A stretch of 5,275 nucleotides of DNA from Oscillospiraceae bacterium. Lineage in GTDB: Bacteria > Bacillota_A > Clostridia > Oscillospirales > Oscillospiraceae. Below, piece after piece: positions 1 to 4,818 of this stretch. How positions within the stretch are numbered: the stretch's first letter is position 1; every line of letters begins with the position of its first letter. Under the pieces are notes generated by a model. That model was not told the DNA's origin and did not search any database. It saw nothing but the letters and a program-made list of their open reading frames with translations. The DNA lies in NCBI GenBank assembly GCA_017516785.1, contig JAFXAV010000035.1, positions 1 to 5,275 on the forward strand, given 5' to 3'. The translations under genes and the position numbers were made by a program.

Positions 1-72
1 AATGAACGACTCGCACAGGCGGGATACTACAGCATCCTTGCTCGGTACGAGTCGTTGCACTTATGCGATTGA
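1..72 (+). CDS. ltrA: Group II intron reverse transcriptase/maturase, C-terminal end only (partial)
   Basis: Frame 1 is open from the window edge and encodes 23 residues ending YESLHLCD before a TGA stop at 70-72. The residues AGYYSILARYESLHL resemble the extreme C-terminus of LtrA-type intron-encoded proteins, multifunctional reverse transcriptases that act as maturases and drive intron retrohoming. The assignment rests mainly on context: the stop codon runs straight into a foldable intron domain V, which is where an ORF housed in domain IV ends. The catalytic domains (RT fingers/palm, domain X, any endonuclease) lie left of the window, so activity cannot be judged. A chance ORF is unlikely given the fit to the intron. 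Confidence 0.8.
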   Translation, partial: NERLAQAGYYSILARYESLHLCD

Positions 73-107
73 ACCGCCGTGTACGGAACCGTACGCACGG
101 TGGTGTG
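71..107 (+). ncRNA. Group II intron domain V catalytic hairpin
   Basis: The hairpin has paired arms with a two-base CG bulge on the 3' side, the hallmark of domain V, which binds the catalytic metal ions of the ribozyme. The maturase stop codon (70-72) overlaps its 5' edge. The arms include one G-U pair (76/101). Fold read by eye; the subclass was not assigned. Confidence 0.8.
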
Positions 108-140
108 AGAGGTCGGGGCTAAAAGCCCCTCCTACTCGAT

Positions 141-189
141 TGGCAAAAAGTTATTTTTGATGAAGAAGTTTATCAATTTGCGCTGTGCC
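141..189. other. Apparent 3' exon of the intron; no gene assignable
   Basis: This is the short AT-rich stretch between the inferred intron end (140) and the first hairpin repeat (about 190). Two plus-strand frames are open across it, so it could be a remnant of the coding sequence the intron entered, cut off by the repeat. It is too short to identify. Confidence 0.35.
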
Positions 190-193
190 AAAG

Positions 194-245
194 CCTCCCC
201 TGTGTAAGGGGAGGTGGGTCGGCGAGAGCCGACTCGGAGGGGTTG
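194..245 (+). repeat. Double-hairpin repeat, unit 1
   Basis: Hairpin 1 has a 7-bp stem, CCTCCCC (194-200) with GGGGAGG (208-214), over a TGTGTAA loop. Hairpin 2 has a 6-bp stem, GTCGGC (218-223) with GCCGAC (228-233), over a GAGA loop. The unit ends GAGGGGTTG at 237-245. Confidence 0.75.
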
Positions 246-304
246 TGCGGGAAAACGTGCGTATTTACATTGGTGCTTGGCGAAATTGCAACATAGTACC
301 GCAG

Positions 305-355
305 CAACCCCTCAGTCACGCTGTTCGCGTGACAGCTCCCCTTACACAGGGGAGC
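305..355 (-). repeat. Double-hairpin repeat, unit 2 (inverted copy)
   Basis: This copy points the opposite way to unit 1. Hairpin 1 pairs 335-341 with 349-355 (7 bp). Hairpin 2 pairs GTCACGC (315-321) with GCGTGAC (327-333). The conserved end lies at 305-313. The outer and terminal blocks match unit 1 exactly, while the hairpin 2 stem differs in sequence yet stays fully paired. Confidence 0.75.
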
Positions 356-417
356 CAAGGGTGCTGCCGCGCCAGTACAACAAACGGTCATTTTTCACTT
401 CTATGCTCCGTTTTACT

Positions 418-453
418 GTAAAACACCCCGGCGATTGGATTCGCCGGGGTGTT
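418..453 (-). terminator. Intrinsic terminator of the lipoprotein gene
   Basis: A perfect 13-bp inverted repeat (AACACCCCGGCGA at 422-434, complement at 441-453) has a 6-base loop and lies 5 bases beyond the lipoprotein stop codon. On the minus strand the stem runs into TTTT. The T run is short but the stem is very stable. It may also stop plus-strand readthrough from the left. Confidence 0.85.
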
Positions 454-458
454 GAAAT

Positions 459-2018
459 TCAATCCTTTTTCTGTGCTTCCAGGATCGCATCGGCGTTGTC
501 GTAGTTGAAGACTTCCCGGATGATATCCTTGTAGTACCAGAACATGGTTTTTCCGTTGTCGTTGTACCGCCAGCCGTAGCCGTAGGGGTTGGTGGAGCCG
601 TAGAACAGGGTGATGCACTCTCCCTTGGGATGGATGGTGGTGAAGGTGTTTTGCTCCGCAGTAGATGCCTTGGGGGACAGGCAGACGAAACGTTCCAGAG
701 GCAGAGCATCCAGGGGGGAGTAATCGCTGACACCGGTGTAGCTCAGGTTCAGATATTTCAGATTCTCACAGCCCTCCAGAGGGGAAACATCCTTCAGCTT
801 GCCGCAGTAGGCCAGTTCCAGCCATTGCAGATTCTTGCAGTTCTCAATGCCGGAAAGATCAGAAACCGCGCAGCCGGAGACAATGGCGGTTTCCAGTTTG
901 GTCATGTAACCCATAAAACTCAGGTCGGTGAGGGTGTCGTTGTGACCCAGATCCATGTGCACCACATCTTCCAGATATTTCATGGGGCCGCAGGTATCAT
1001 CGGTGACGTTTTTGACGCACCGGATCACATCGTCATCGGTCAGGGTATTGTAACGGCCGCCGACACCAAAGTAGACACGCCAGACCACCTTGGGGCCGTC
1101 ACGGAAATCTTCCCGAACCTTGGCCAGGACTTCGCTGTCGAAGCCGCAGGCATCCAGTACCACACGCTTGCAGTGCTCCAGAACGGTCAGTGCCTCCCGG
1201 AGCTCGGCTTCTCCGTCGTTGCCGATGTCCTGCTTCTTGAAGACAATCTCTTCATCGGCGGTGGAGACGGTCTTGCCGAAGAGGGTAAAGGAATAGTCGA
1301 AGATCACATGGGGGGCGGCGGCCTGGAGGGTATCCACATCCTCCAGGGAGAGGCTGCTGCTGAGCTTCGCCACAGGGGAGCTGGTCAGCAGGGCCAGCTT
1401 CCGGCAGGCTTCCTCCACCTGGGCGGAGGTCATAGCCGTCAGATCCAGCGTTTCGCTGTCGCTGCTGACGGTGGTGCCGAACAGCTCCAGGGTGTAGTCT
1501 ATGGTGATGTTGGGATAGGTACTGACCAGAGTATGGATCTGCTCCGTGGTCAGGGTGATCTGGGGCAGGGAAAGACTGGTGAGATTGGGCAGATACTGCA
1601 GATTTTCTTCCAGGGCGGCATAGGTGTAGCGGCCGGAATTCAGGGTAGCGGATTCTGCCCGGGCATCCACGGCAGTGCCGCCCAGATCCACGGTAAAGGT
1701 CACATCCAGATTCGGGTGGGCCTCAATGAAATCCCAGATGGCCCAGTAGCAGGTGCTGCCGCTCAAGTCCACGGACTCCAGGTTGGGGTAACGGTCCAGG
1801 GTGTACAGGTCACCGGCATCCATCACCACGGTCAGTTCCCGGACATCCTCCCTGGGATCGGTGGACTCCGTTTCCTCCACCACCGGGGCGGTGGGCAGCA
1901 CGATGGGTGCCAGGGTGGCGGGAGTAGTCTCCGCGGGAGCCTTTGCGCAGCCGGAAAACACAGCCAGGGCAGACAGGATCAAGCCGACAAAGGCGGCTCG
2001 TTTCAGATATAACAGCAT
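459..2018 (-). CDS. Secreted lipoprotein with 67-residue repeats and leucine-rich repeats, function unknown
   Basis: The 519-residue product starts with MLLYLKR, a hydrophobic segment and a lipobox ending FSGC (Cys24), so it should be exported and lipid-anchored outside the cell membrane. A Thr/Pro/Glu-rich linker follows (about 28-55). Residues about 101-306 hold a repeat unit centred on [LF]-[FG]-G-x-[TA]-V, with the core glycines at 114, 181 and 248, exactly 67 apart, and a weaker fourth copy near 320. Residues about 348-442 contain around four leucine-rich repeats of the internalin-like kind (LKYLNLSYTGVSDYSPLDAL is the clearest). The last 75 residues are rich in Tyr and Trp. The start is chosen because GGAGG (2029-2033) lies 10 bases from the ATG at 2018 but only one base from the in-frame ATG at 2027. 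It has its own promoter and terminator, so it is monocistronic. LRR lipoproteins often bind protein or glycan ligands, but no partner can be inferred. Confidence 0.9.
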   Translation of the reverse strand: MLLYLKRAAFVGLILSALAVFSGCAKAPAETTPATLAPIVLPTAPVVEETESTDPREDVRELTVVMDAGDLYTLDRYPNLESVDLSGSTCYWAIWDFIEAHPNLDVTFTVDLGGTAVDARAESATLNSGRYTYAALEENLQYLPNLTSLSLPQITLTTEQIHTLVSTYPNITIDYTLELFGTTVSSDSETLDLTAMTSAQVEEACRKLALLTSSPVAKLSSSLSLEDVDTLQAAAPHVIFDYSFTLFGKTVSTADEEIVFKKQDIGNDGEAELREALTVLEHCKRVVLDACGFDSEVLAKVREDFRDGPKVVWRVYFGVGGRYNTLTDDDVIRCVKNVTDDTCGPMKYLEDVVHMDLGHNDTLTDLSFMGYMTKLETAIVSGCAVSDLSGIENCKNLQWLELAYCGKLKDVSPLEGCENLKYLNLSYTGVSDYSPLDALPLERFVCLSPKASTAEQNTFTTIHPKGECITLFYGSTNPYGYGWRYNDNGKTMFWYYKDIIREVFNYDNADAILEAQKKD

Positions 2019-2028
2019 GAAGGACATT

Positions 2029-2033
2029 CCTCC
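2029..2033 (-). promoter_or_regulatory. Ribosome binding site that decides the lipoprotein start
   Basis: GGAGG on the minus strand is 10 bases upstream of the ATG at 2018 and 1 base upstream of the ATG at 2027. The latter is too close for initiation, so translation should begin at 2018. Confidence 0.75.
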
Positions 2034-2054
2034 GATAAAAGCATAGTTTCCATA

Positions 2055-2083
2055 ACTATAGCACGCCGACAGCGGAAAATCAA
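2055..2083 (-). promoter_or_regulatory. Sigma-A type promoter of the lipoprotein gene
   Basis: The -35 box TTGATT (2078-2083), a 17-base spacer and the -10 box TATAGT (2055-2060), with the TGC extension (2061-2063) in front of it, make a near-consensus vegetative promoter. Transcription should start near 2048, giving a leader of about 30 bases. Confidence 0.8.
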
Positions 2084-2111
2084 GAAAACCGGAGAAACTT
2101 CCGGGAAAACC

Positions 2112-2144
2112 GAAAAAGAAAACAGGCAGCCGCAGCTGCCTGTT
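2112..2144 (-). terminator. Intrinsic terminator of the recombinase gene
   Basis: A perfect 10-bp stem (AACAGGCAGC at 2121-2130, GCTGCCTGTT at 2135-2144) with a 4-base loop begins 10 bases after the recombinase stop. On the minus strand it is followed by TTCTTTTTC, a good U tract. It separates the recombinase transcript from the lipoprotein promoter just beyond. Confidence 0.9.
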
Positions 2145-2154
2145 GGGAATGTGC

Positions 2155-3900
2155 TTACTGCAGACCCTGCTCGTAGGCTTCGATCATCTTCTTGAACGTG
2201 TGACCCGTACGACTTCCAGCATTAGAACCCATTGCGGCGCAACAGGTTTCCGTTTCGCCGCTTTTCGTATGGGACACATCATCTGCCCGTTTCTTTAATT
2301 TAGCAAGATATTTCTCTGTCGCTTCGCCGGTGAAGATTTTGATTTCCAACCGCAGGGAACCGTCCTCCTGAGGAGTAGCAAAGATGCGGTCGATGTATTT
2401 GTCGATGAATTCCTTGCTGACGATTTGCCGGTTTGCATCCCGCTGTGCATCCCGCATGACGGAGCGGATGGACTCCATATGCTTGCGGAAATCTTCTTTG
2501 GATTCCAGCTCCTGCTGCAGTTCTAGGAGCAGTTTTTGGAGCCGATCGATTTCCTGCTCGCAGTCCCGGCTGCGCTGAAGGTACTCTTGGTCGGTAATCT
2601 GCCCATTGATATTGAAGTCCAGAAGCTTGGCTTTTTTTCTGGATTCCAGATCAATCTTTTGCTCTGTGGAAGTAATCTGCCGCTGGATGCCATCGTTGTC
2701 CAAGGACTGGTACATCTGCATATATTCTTCCAGCATGGCTTCCGCGTCGGCTTCTGTTTCTTTGAATACCTCGAAGAGGAGCGGCTTGATTTCTTCTTCA
2801 TAGATGGGGAAGGAGGCGCAGGAATCGGCACCATTTTTGATCTTGCCGGAGCAAACCCATTTGCTGTTTTTATTGCCCTGCCTGTCCTTGGATTCCCGGC
2901 GGTAGTAGGCAGCACCGCAACAGGGGCAGAAGAGCTTCCCGGTCAGTAGGTTTGCATGATTGCAAATACCCTGCCGGGATTTTACATCGTCACTTCGTTT
3001 GCGGAGGATGGCATTGGCTTTCTCCCACAGTTCTTCGGACACTATGGCGGGTACGATCTCCCCGGTTTCGTCCTTGAACATGACCCATTCTTCCGGGGGC
3101 AGGAACTTTTGTTTCTTGGTGAACATATCAATAACCTTCACCTTGTTGCCCACATAGTAGCCCTTGTATTTGGGATTGGAAATCATGTTGGACATGGTGG
3201 TATGGGAGAGACGGTTGCTCCTGCTGTTGCGGTAGCCCTTGTTCCAGAAGATTACCTCGATCTGCTTCATGGAGTATTCTCCGGTTGCGTACAGCTCGAA
3301 CAATTCCCGAACCATGGGGGCTTCCTCCTCGTCAACTACCAGCCTGCCGGTGTCCTTCTGGTAACCGAAGATGCGGTTATTTCCCAGCACCACGCCATCC
3401 TTGATGGCCTGCGCGTGACCGAATTTCACGCGGCTGGAGAGCTTTCTCAGTTCGTCCTGGGCGATGGAGGACATGATGGAAAGCCGCAGCTCCGAATCTT
3501 CATCCAGGGTGTTGATGTTGTCATTCTGGAAAAATACACCCACACCGTAGCTCAGTAGCTGTCGTGTAAACTGGATGGAGTCCAGCGTGTTTCTTGCGAA
3601 CCGGGAGATTTCCTTGGTGATTACAAGGTCGAATTTATCCTCCGTTGCTTCCTCAATCATGCGGTTGAAGTTCTCACGTTTCTTAGTGGAGATACCTGAT
3701 AATCCCTCGTCGATATAGCCGGGTACAAAGGTCCAGTTGCGGTTTCCTTTGATAAGATCCTCGTAATAGGTGATCTGGTTTCCCAGCGAGTTCAGCTGTT
3801 CATCACTTTCCGAAGACACACGGGCGTAGTAGGTGACCCGCATGGGAATATCGAATATCGATTTCGTTTTTAGCTGTGAACGAATGCTATGTATGTCCAT
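2155..3900 (-). CDS. Large serine recombinase (integrase/resolvase family)
   Basis: This 581-residue site-specific recombinase would cut and rejoin DNA at attachment sites to integrate or excise the element. The N-terminal resolvase domain has YARVSSE with the catalytic serine at 29, DEGLSG (about 64-69) and ISRFARN (98-104). A DNA-binding recombinase domain follows (about 175-295), containing DTGRLVVDEEEAPMVRELF. A zinc ribbon comes next, with cysteines at 325, 328, 350 and 361. A long coiled coil (about 400-475) and the FIDKYIDRIF segment typical of the TndX/TnpX-like group complete it. Length and domain order match an intact protein. The last 40 residues form a Ser/Thr/Gly/Cys-rich tail I do not recognise. 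The start at 3900 has GGAGG 7 bases away; the in-frame ATG at 3906 has it only 1 base away. Its own promoter and terminator bracket it. It is the best evidence for an integrative element. Confidence 0.95.
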   Translation of the reverse strand: MDIHSIRSQLKTKSIFDIPMRVTYYARVSSESDEQLNSLGNQITYYEDLIKGNRNWTFVPGYIDEGLSGISTKKRENFNRMIEEATEDKFDLVITKEISRFARNTLDSIQFTRQLLSYGVGVFFQNDNINTLDEDSELRLSIMSSIAQDELRKLSSRVKFGHAQAIKDGVVLGNNRIFGYQKDTGRLVVDEEEAPMVRELFELYATGEYSMKQIEVIFWNKGYRNSRSNRLSHTTMSNMISNPKYKGYYVGNKVKVIDMFTKKQKFLPPEEWVMFKDETGEIVPAIVSEELWEKANAILRKRSDDVKSRQGICNHANLLTGKLFCPCCGAAYYRRESKDRQGNKNSKWVCSGKIKNGADSCASFPIYEEEIKPLLFEVFKETEADAEAMLEEYMQMYQSLDNDGIQRQITSTEQKIDLESRKKAKLLDFNINGQITDQEYLQRSRDCEQEIDRLQKLLLELQQELESKEDFRKHMESIRSVMRDAQRDANRQIVSKEFIDKYIDRIFATPQEDGSLRLEIKIFTGEATEKYLAKLKKRADDVSHTKSGETETCCAAMGSNAGSRTGHTFKKMIEAYEQGLQ

Positions 3901-3907
3901 GTTCATT

Positions 3908-3912
3908 CCTCC
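3908..3912 (-). promoter_or_regulatory. Ribosome binding site that decides the recombinase start
   Basis: GGAGG on the minus strand is 7 bases upstream of the ATG at 3900 and only 1 base upstream of the in-frame ATG at 3906, so the protein should begin MDIHS. Confidence 0.75.
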
Positions 3913-3914
3913 TT

Positions 3915-3956
3915 TTCGCAGTTCGTTGTATCATCACTATACCAGCAAGCTGCGAA
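3915..3956. repeat. 7-bp inverted repeat flanking the recombinase -10 box
   Basis: TTCGCAG (3915-3921) and CTGCGAA (3950-3956) are exact inverted copies 28 bases apart, centred close to the -10 box. Candidate operator, or leader hairpin if transcription starts further upstream. A short match such as this can arise by chance. Confidence 0.4.
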
Positions 3957-3964
3957 GATAGCTA
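3936..3964 (-). promoter_or_regulatory. Extended -10 promoter of the recombinase gene
   Basis: TATAGT (3936-3941) is preceded by TGG (3942-3944), an extended -10. At a 17-base spacing the -35 position reads TAGCTA (3959-3964), a poor match, so this is an extended -10 dependent promoter that may be weak or activator-dependent. The perfect inverted repeat TTCGCAG/CTGCGAA (3915-3921 and 3950-3956) flanks it and could bind a regulator or the recombinase. Confidence 0.6.
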
Positions 3965-3985
3965 CTGGATAGTAATGGAAATAGA

Positions 3986-4005
3986 GGGCCAGCGTGCGCT
4001 GGCCC
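3986..4005 (-). terminator. GC-rich hairpin between the SHOCT-like gene and the recombinase promoter
   Basis: GGGCCAGC (3986-3993) pairs with GCTGGCCC (3998-4005) over a 4-base loop, 11 bases after the SHOCT-like stop codon. On the minus strand it is followed by TCTATTTCC, a poor U tract, so it is a weak or partial terminator that could separate the small-gene transcript from the recombinase promoter. Confidence 0.55.
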
Positions 4006-4016
4006 ATTTGCTGTTT

Positions 4017-4187
4017 TCAACAGTAGGCAGACGGATTCCTGCTGTCGATTTTGAACTTGAGTTTATTGCGTTCCTGCTCGGTAATGATGCCTTTTACGAA
4101 GAGGTAATCATTGTAGTAGTGAAGCCAGATCTGCTCTGCGATATAGATTTTTTGTTGTGCCATGGACATTCTGTTTGTATCAGCCAT
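4017..4187 (-). CDS. Small SHOCT-like protein of the mobile element
   Basis: This 56-residue protein starts MADTNRMSMA. After a helical segment (about 10-30, QQKIYIAEQIWLHYYNDYLF) it has VKGIITEQERNKLKFKI (31-47), matching the short C-terminal SHOCT pattern of hydrophobic residue, G-[IL]-[IL]-T-x-x-E and L-K. The start is fixed by a full AAGGAGGT ribosome site (4196-4203) about 8 bases before the ATG. SHOCT modules are short oligomerisation or binding helices, and small proteins of this kind are, from memory, often encoded beside serine recombinases in Clostridia elements. Its exact role is unknown; a recombination directionality factor or mobilization accessory is possible by position only. 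It lies 64 bases downstream of the relaxase tail ORF and probably shares its transcript. Confidence 0.85.
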   Translation of the reverse strand: MADTNRMSMAQQKIYIAEQIWLHYYNDYLFVKGIITEQERNKLKFKIDSRNPSAYC

Positions 4188-4195
4188 TGCCGCCC

Positions 4196-4203
4196 ACCTC
4201 CTT
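4196..4203 (-). promoter_or_regulatory. Perfect ribosome binding site of the SHOCT-like gene
   Basis: AAGGAGGT on the minus strand, fully complementary to the 16S rRNA tail, lies 8 bases before the ATG at 4187. It selects this start over the longer frame reaching back to 4397, which has no such site. Confidence 0.85.
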
Positions 4204-4251
4204 ACTTTGGTTATGGTTCCCACTTTTGGGAGATTGATACGAAGAACAGCA

Positions 4252-4818
4252 TTACATGGTCTGCTGCAGTTCTTCTTCGTATCCATATTCCTCGTCCATC
4301 CTGGCGAGGAACTTGTTGAAATTTTCTTCCTCCTCGATGTGTTGGTTTTCATCCTGTGTTCGAGTAAGGGATTGATTATTCTGCGAAAATGTTTCAATTG
4401 CGCCTATCGCCAGCCCCAGAACAGTGCCCACATTAGCCGCTGCTTGGTTTGCTTCATACTTGCGTTTCTGCTCCTCCGGGTCATCGGAATCGTCATCTTC
4501 CGTCAACCGCCCAAGAGCAGAAACAGCCCGGAGACCAGCCCCGACAGCACCGCCGAGGATGCTATCGTGATCAGCATGAACCGCAGGGTTTCTTTCTTCT
4601 GTCTGTCGTACTCGTCCCGGGTATCCCTGAGTTGGGCGGAGTGCATTGCGGACAGTTTGGAGAAAAATTCCTCTTTCAAATTCCCATCCTGTTTCTTTAG
4701 GTCTTTGATGCTGTTCAGCATTTCCTCCTTCGCCACTCCCAGATCGACTTTCATCTGCACTTGTTGATTCCTCAGGTGTAGGTGATGTATTTTCGTTCAT
4801 CGCTCCACCAAACTTCAT
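4252..4818 (-). CDS. Relaxase C-terminal tail-like ORF, probably the detached end of a broken relaxase
   Basis: The frame is open for 188 codons. The N-terminal third (about 7-45) is Ser/Glu/Gly-rich linker. A GAVGAGLRAVSAL helix follows near residue 90, then DDPEEQKRK (about 112-120), a hydrophobic NVGTVLGLAIGAI segment, and a Gln/Glu-rich end. This layout recalls the C-terminal tail of Clostridia MobP-type relaxases that precede SHOCT and recombinase genes; I infer this from memory. The relaxase core fragment just upstream is in another frame, so this is probably the 3' part of a frameshifted or deleted relaxase. No good ribosome site precedes 4818 or the ATG at 4800. Across 4507-4760 its third positions are AT-rich while the overlapping gene's are GC-rich, so the overlapped part may be poorly constrained. 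The last 84 residues (from a TTG at 4506) could alternatively be a separate gene coupled to the overlapping one through TTGA. Confidence 0.55.
   Translation of the reverse strand: MKFGGAMNENTSPTPEESTSADESRSGSGEGGNAEQHQRPKETGWEFERGIFLQTVRNALRPTQGYPGRVRQTEERNPAVHADHDSILGGAVGAGLRAVSALGRLTEDDDSDDPEEQKRKYEANQAAANVGTVLGLAIGAIETFSQNNQSLTRTQDENQHIEEEENFNKFLARMDEEYGYEEELQQTM
4503..4760 (-). CDS. Small coiled-coil, single-pass membrane protein overlapping the relaxase tail
   Basis: The 85-residue product has a highly charged helical N-terminal part (about 8-58, many K/E/D with regularly spaced L, M and F) and one membrane helix (61-83, RFMLITIASSAVLSGLVSGL) ending LLLGG. It lies entirely inside the 4252-4818 frame, on the same strand but in another phase. 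In favour of reality: a GAGGA ribosome site (4769-4773) sits 8 bases before its GTG start, its codons mostly end in G or C, and the protein has plausible structure. The ATG two codons in is too far from that site. The layout resembles ColE1, where mbeB and mbeD lie inside the relaxase gene mbeA in other frames. A role at the membrane during mobilization is inference from that parallel; no sequence family was recognised. Confidence 0.65.
   Translation of the reverse strand: MQMKVDLGVAKEEMLNSIKDLKKQDGNLKEEFFSKLSAMHSAQLRDTRDEYDRQKKETLRFMLITIASSAVLSGLVSGLFLLLGG
4769..4773 (-). promoter_or_regulatory. Ribosome binding site for the overlapping small gene
   Basis: GAGGA on the minus strand, 8 bases before the GTG at 4760, overlaps the TGA (4772-4774) that ends the relaxase core fragment. 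Ribosomes stopping there could re-initiate on the small gene. Confidence 0.6.

Larger units (their letters stand above)
1..140 (+). mobile_element. Group II intron, 3' end (domains V and VI)
   Basis: Bases 73-104 fold as domain V. A 9-bp proximal helix pairs 73-81 with 96-104, a two-base bulge (CG) lies at 94-95, and a short distal helix pairs 82-85 with 90-93 under a GAAC loop. This is the characteristic catalytic hairpin. Bases 108-137 then form domain VI: GAG/CUC at the base, GGGGC/GCCCC near the top, and an unpaired A at 134 as candidate branch point. The intron would end CGAT at 140, giving the usual A-pyrimidine end with the branch A seven bases from the splice site. Group II introns are self-splicing ribozymes and retroelements. 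Only the 3' end is visible. Confidence 0.85.
190..359. repeat. Composite non-coding element: two inverted double-hairpin units (MITE-like)
   Basis: Two related units face each other across about 60 bases. Both contain the identical 19-base palindromic block CTCCCCTGTGTAAGGGGAG, at 195-213 and inverted at 336-354, and the identical 9-base end GAGGGGTTG, at 237-245 and inverted at 305-313. Between block and end each unit has a second hairpin with a different stem: GTCGGC/GCCGAC at 218-233, GTCACGC/GCGTGAC at 315-333. Conserved ends around divergent but still paired stems indicate selection for structure or a mobile palindromic repeat. Repeats with this look are, from memory, common between genes in Clostridia genomes. 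No ORF here looks real. Whether it is transposed by another element's enzyme or acts as RNA cannot be told. Confidence 0.75.

Noticed and set aside
190..359. CRISPR array as an explanation of the repeats
   Set aside because: There are only two units, in inverted orientation with internal hairpins, no regular spacers and no cas genes.
411..423. Palindrome TTTTACTGTAAAA as an operator
   Set aside because: It is low-complexity and overlaps the terminator tail of the lipoprotein gene with no nearby promoter, so it is more likely part of the terminator's T/A context.
173..504. Several small ORFs (173-391 minus, 185-421 plus, 214-504 plus)
   Set aside because: They run across the palindromic repeats and the terminator. 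The apparent ribosome site AAGGGGAGGTGG is part of the repeat hairpin, and the translations have no protein-like features.
413..733. Minus-strand ORFs at 413-733 and 388-618
   Set aside because: They are out-of-frame shadows of the 3' end of the lipoprotein gene; the Pro/Thr/Ser-rich product is typical of a shifted frame.
630..2012. 460-codon open frame on the plus strand
   Set aside because: It is antisense to the lipoprotein gene. Its product is rich in Gly, Gln, Ile and His with no recognisable domain and no ribosome site, while the minus frame has a signal peptide, lipobox, repeats, promoter and terminator.
2956..3558. 200-codon open frame on the plus strand, and smaller plus frames at 2384-2949
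   Set aside because: All are antisense to the serine recombinase, whose catalytic and zinc motifs establish the true frame.
4188..4397. N-terminal extension of the SHOCT-like ORF back to 4397
   Set aside because: The extension is Arg/Lys/Ser-rich, overlaps the relaxase tail in another frame, and the AAGGAGGT site points to the ATG at 4187.
4162..4767. 201-codon open frame on the plus strand
   Set aside because: It is antisense to the SHOCT-like and overlapping relaxase-tail genes. It is hydrophobic and Ser/Cys-rich as expected of a shadow, with no ribosome site.
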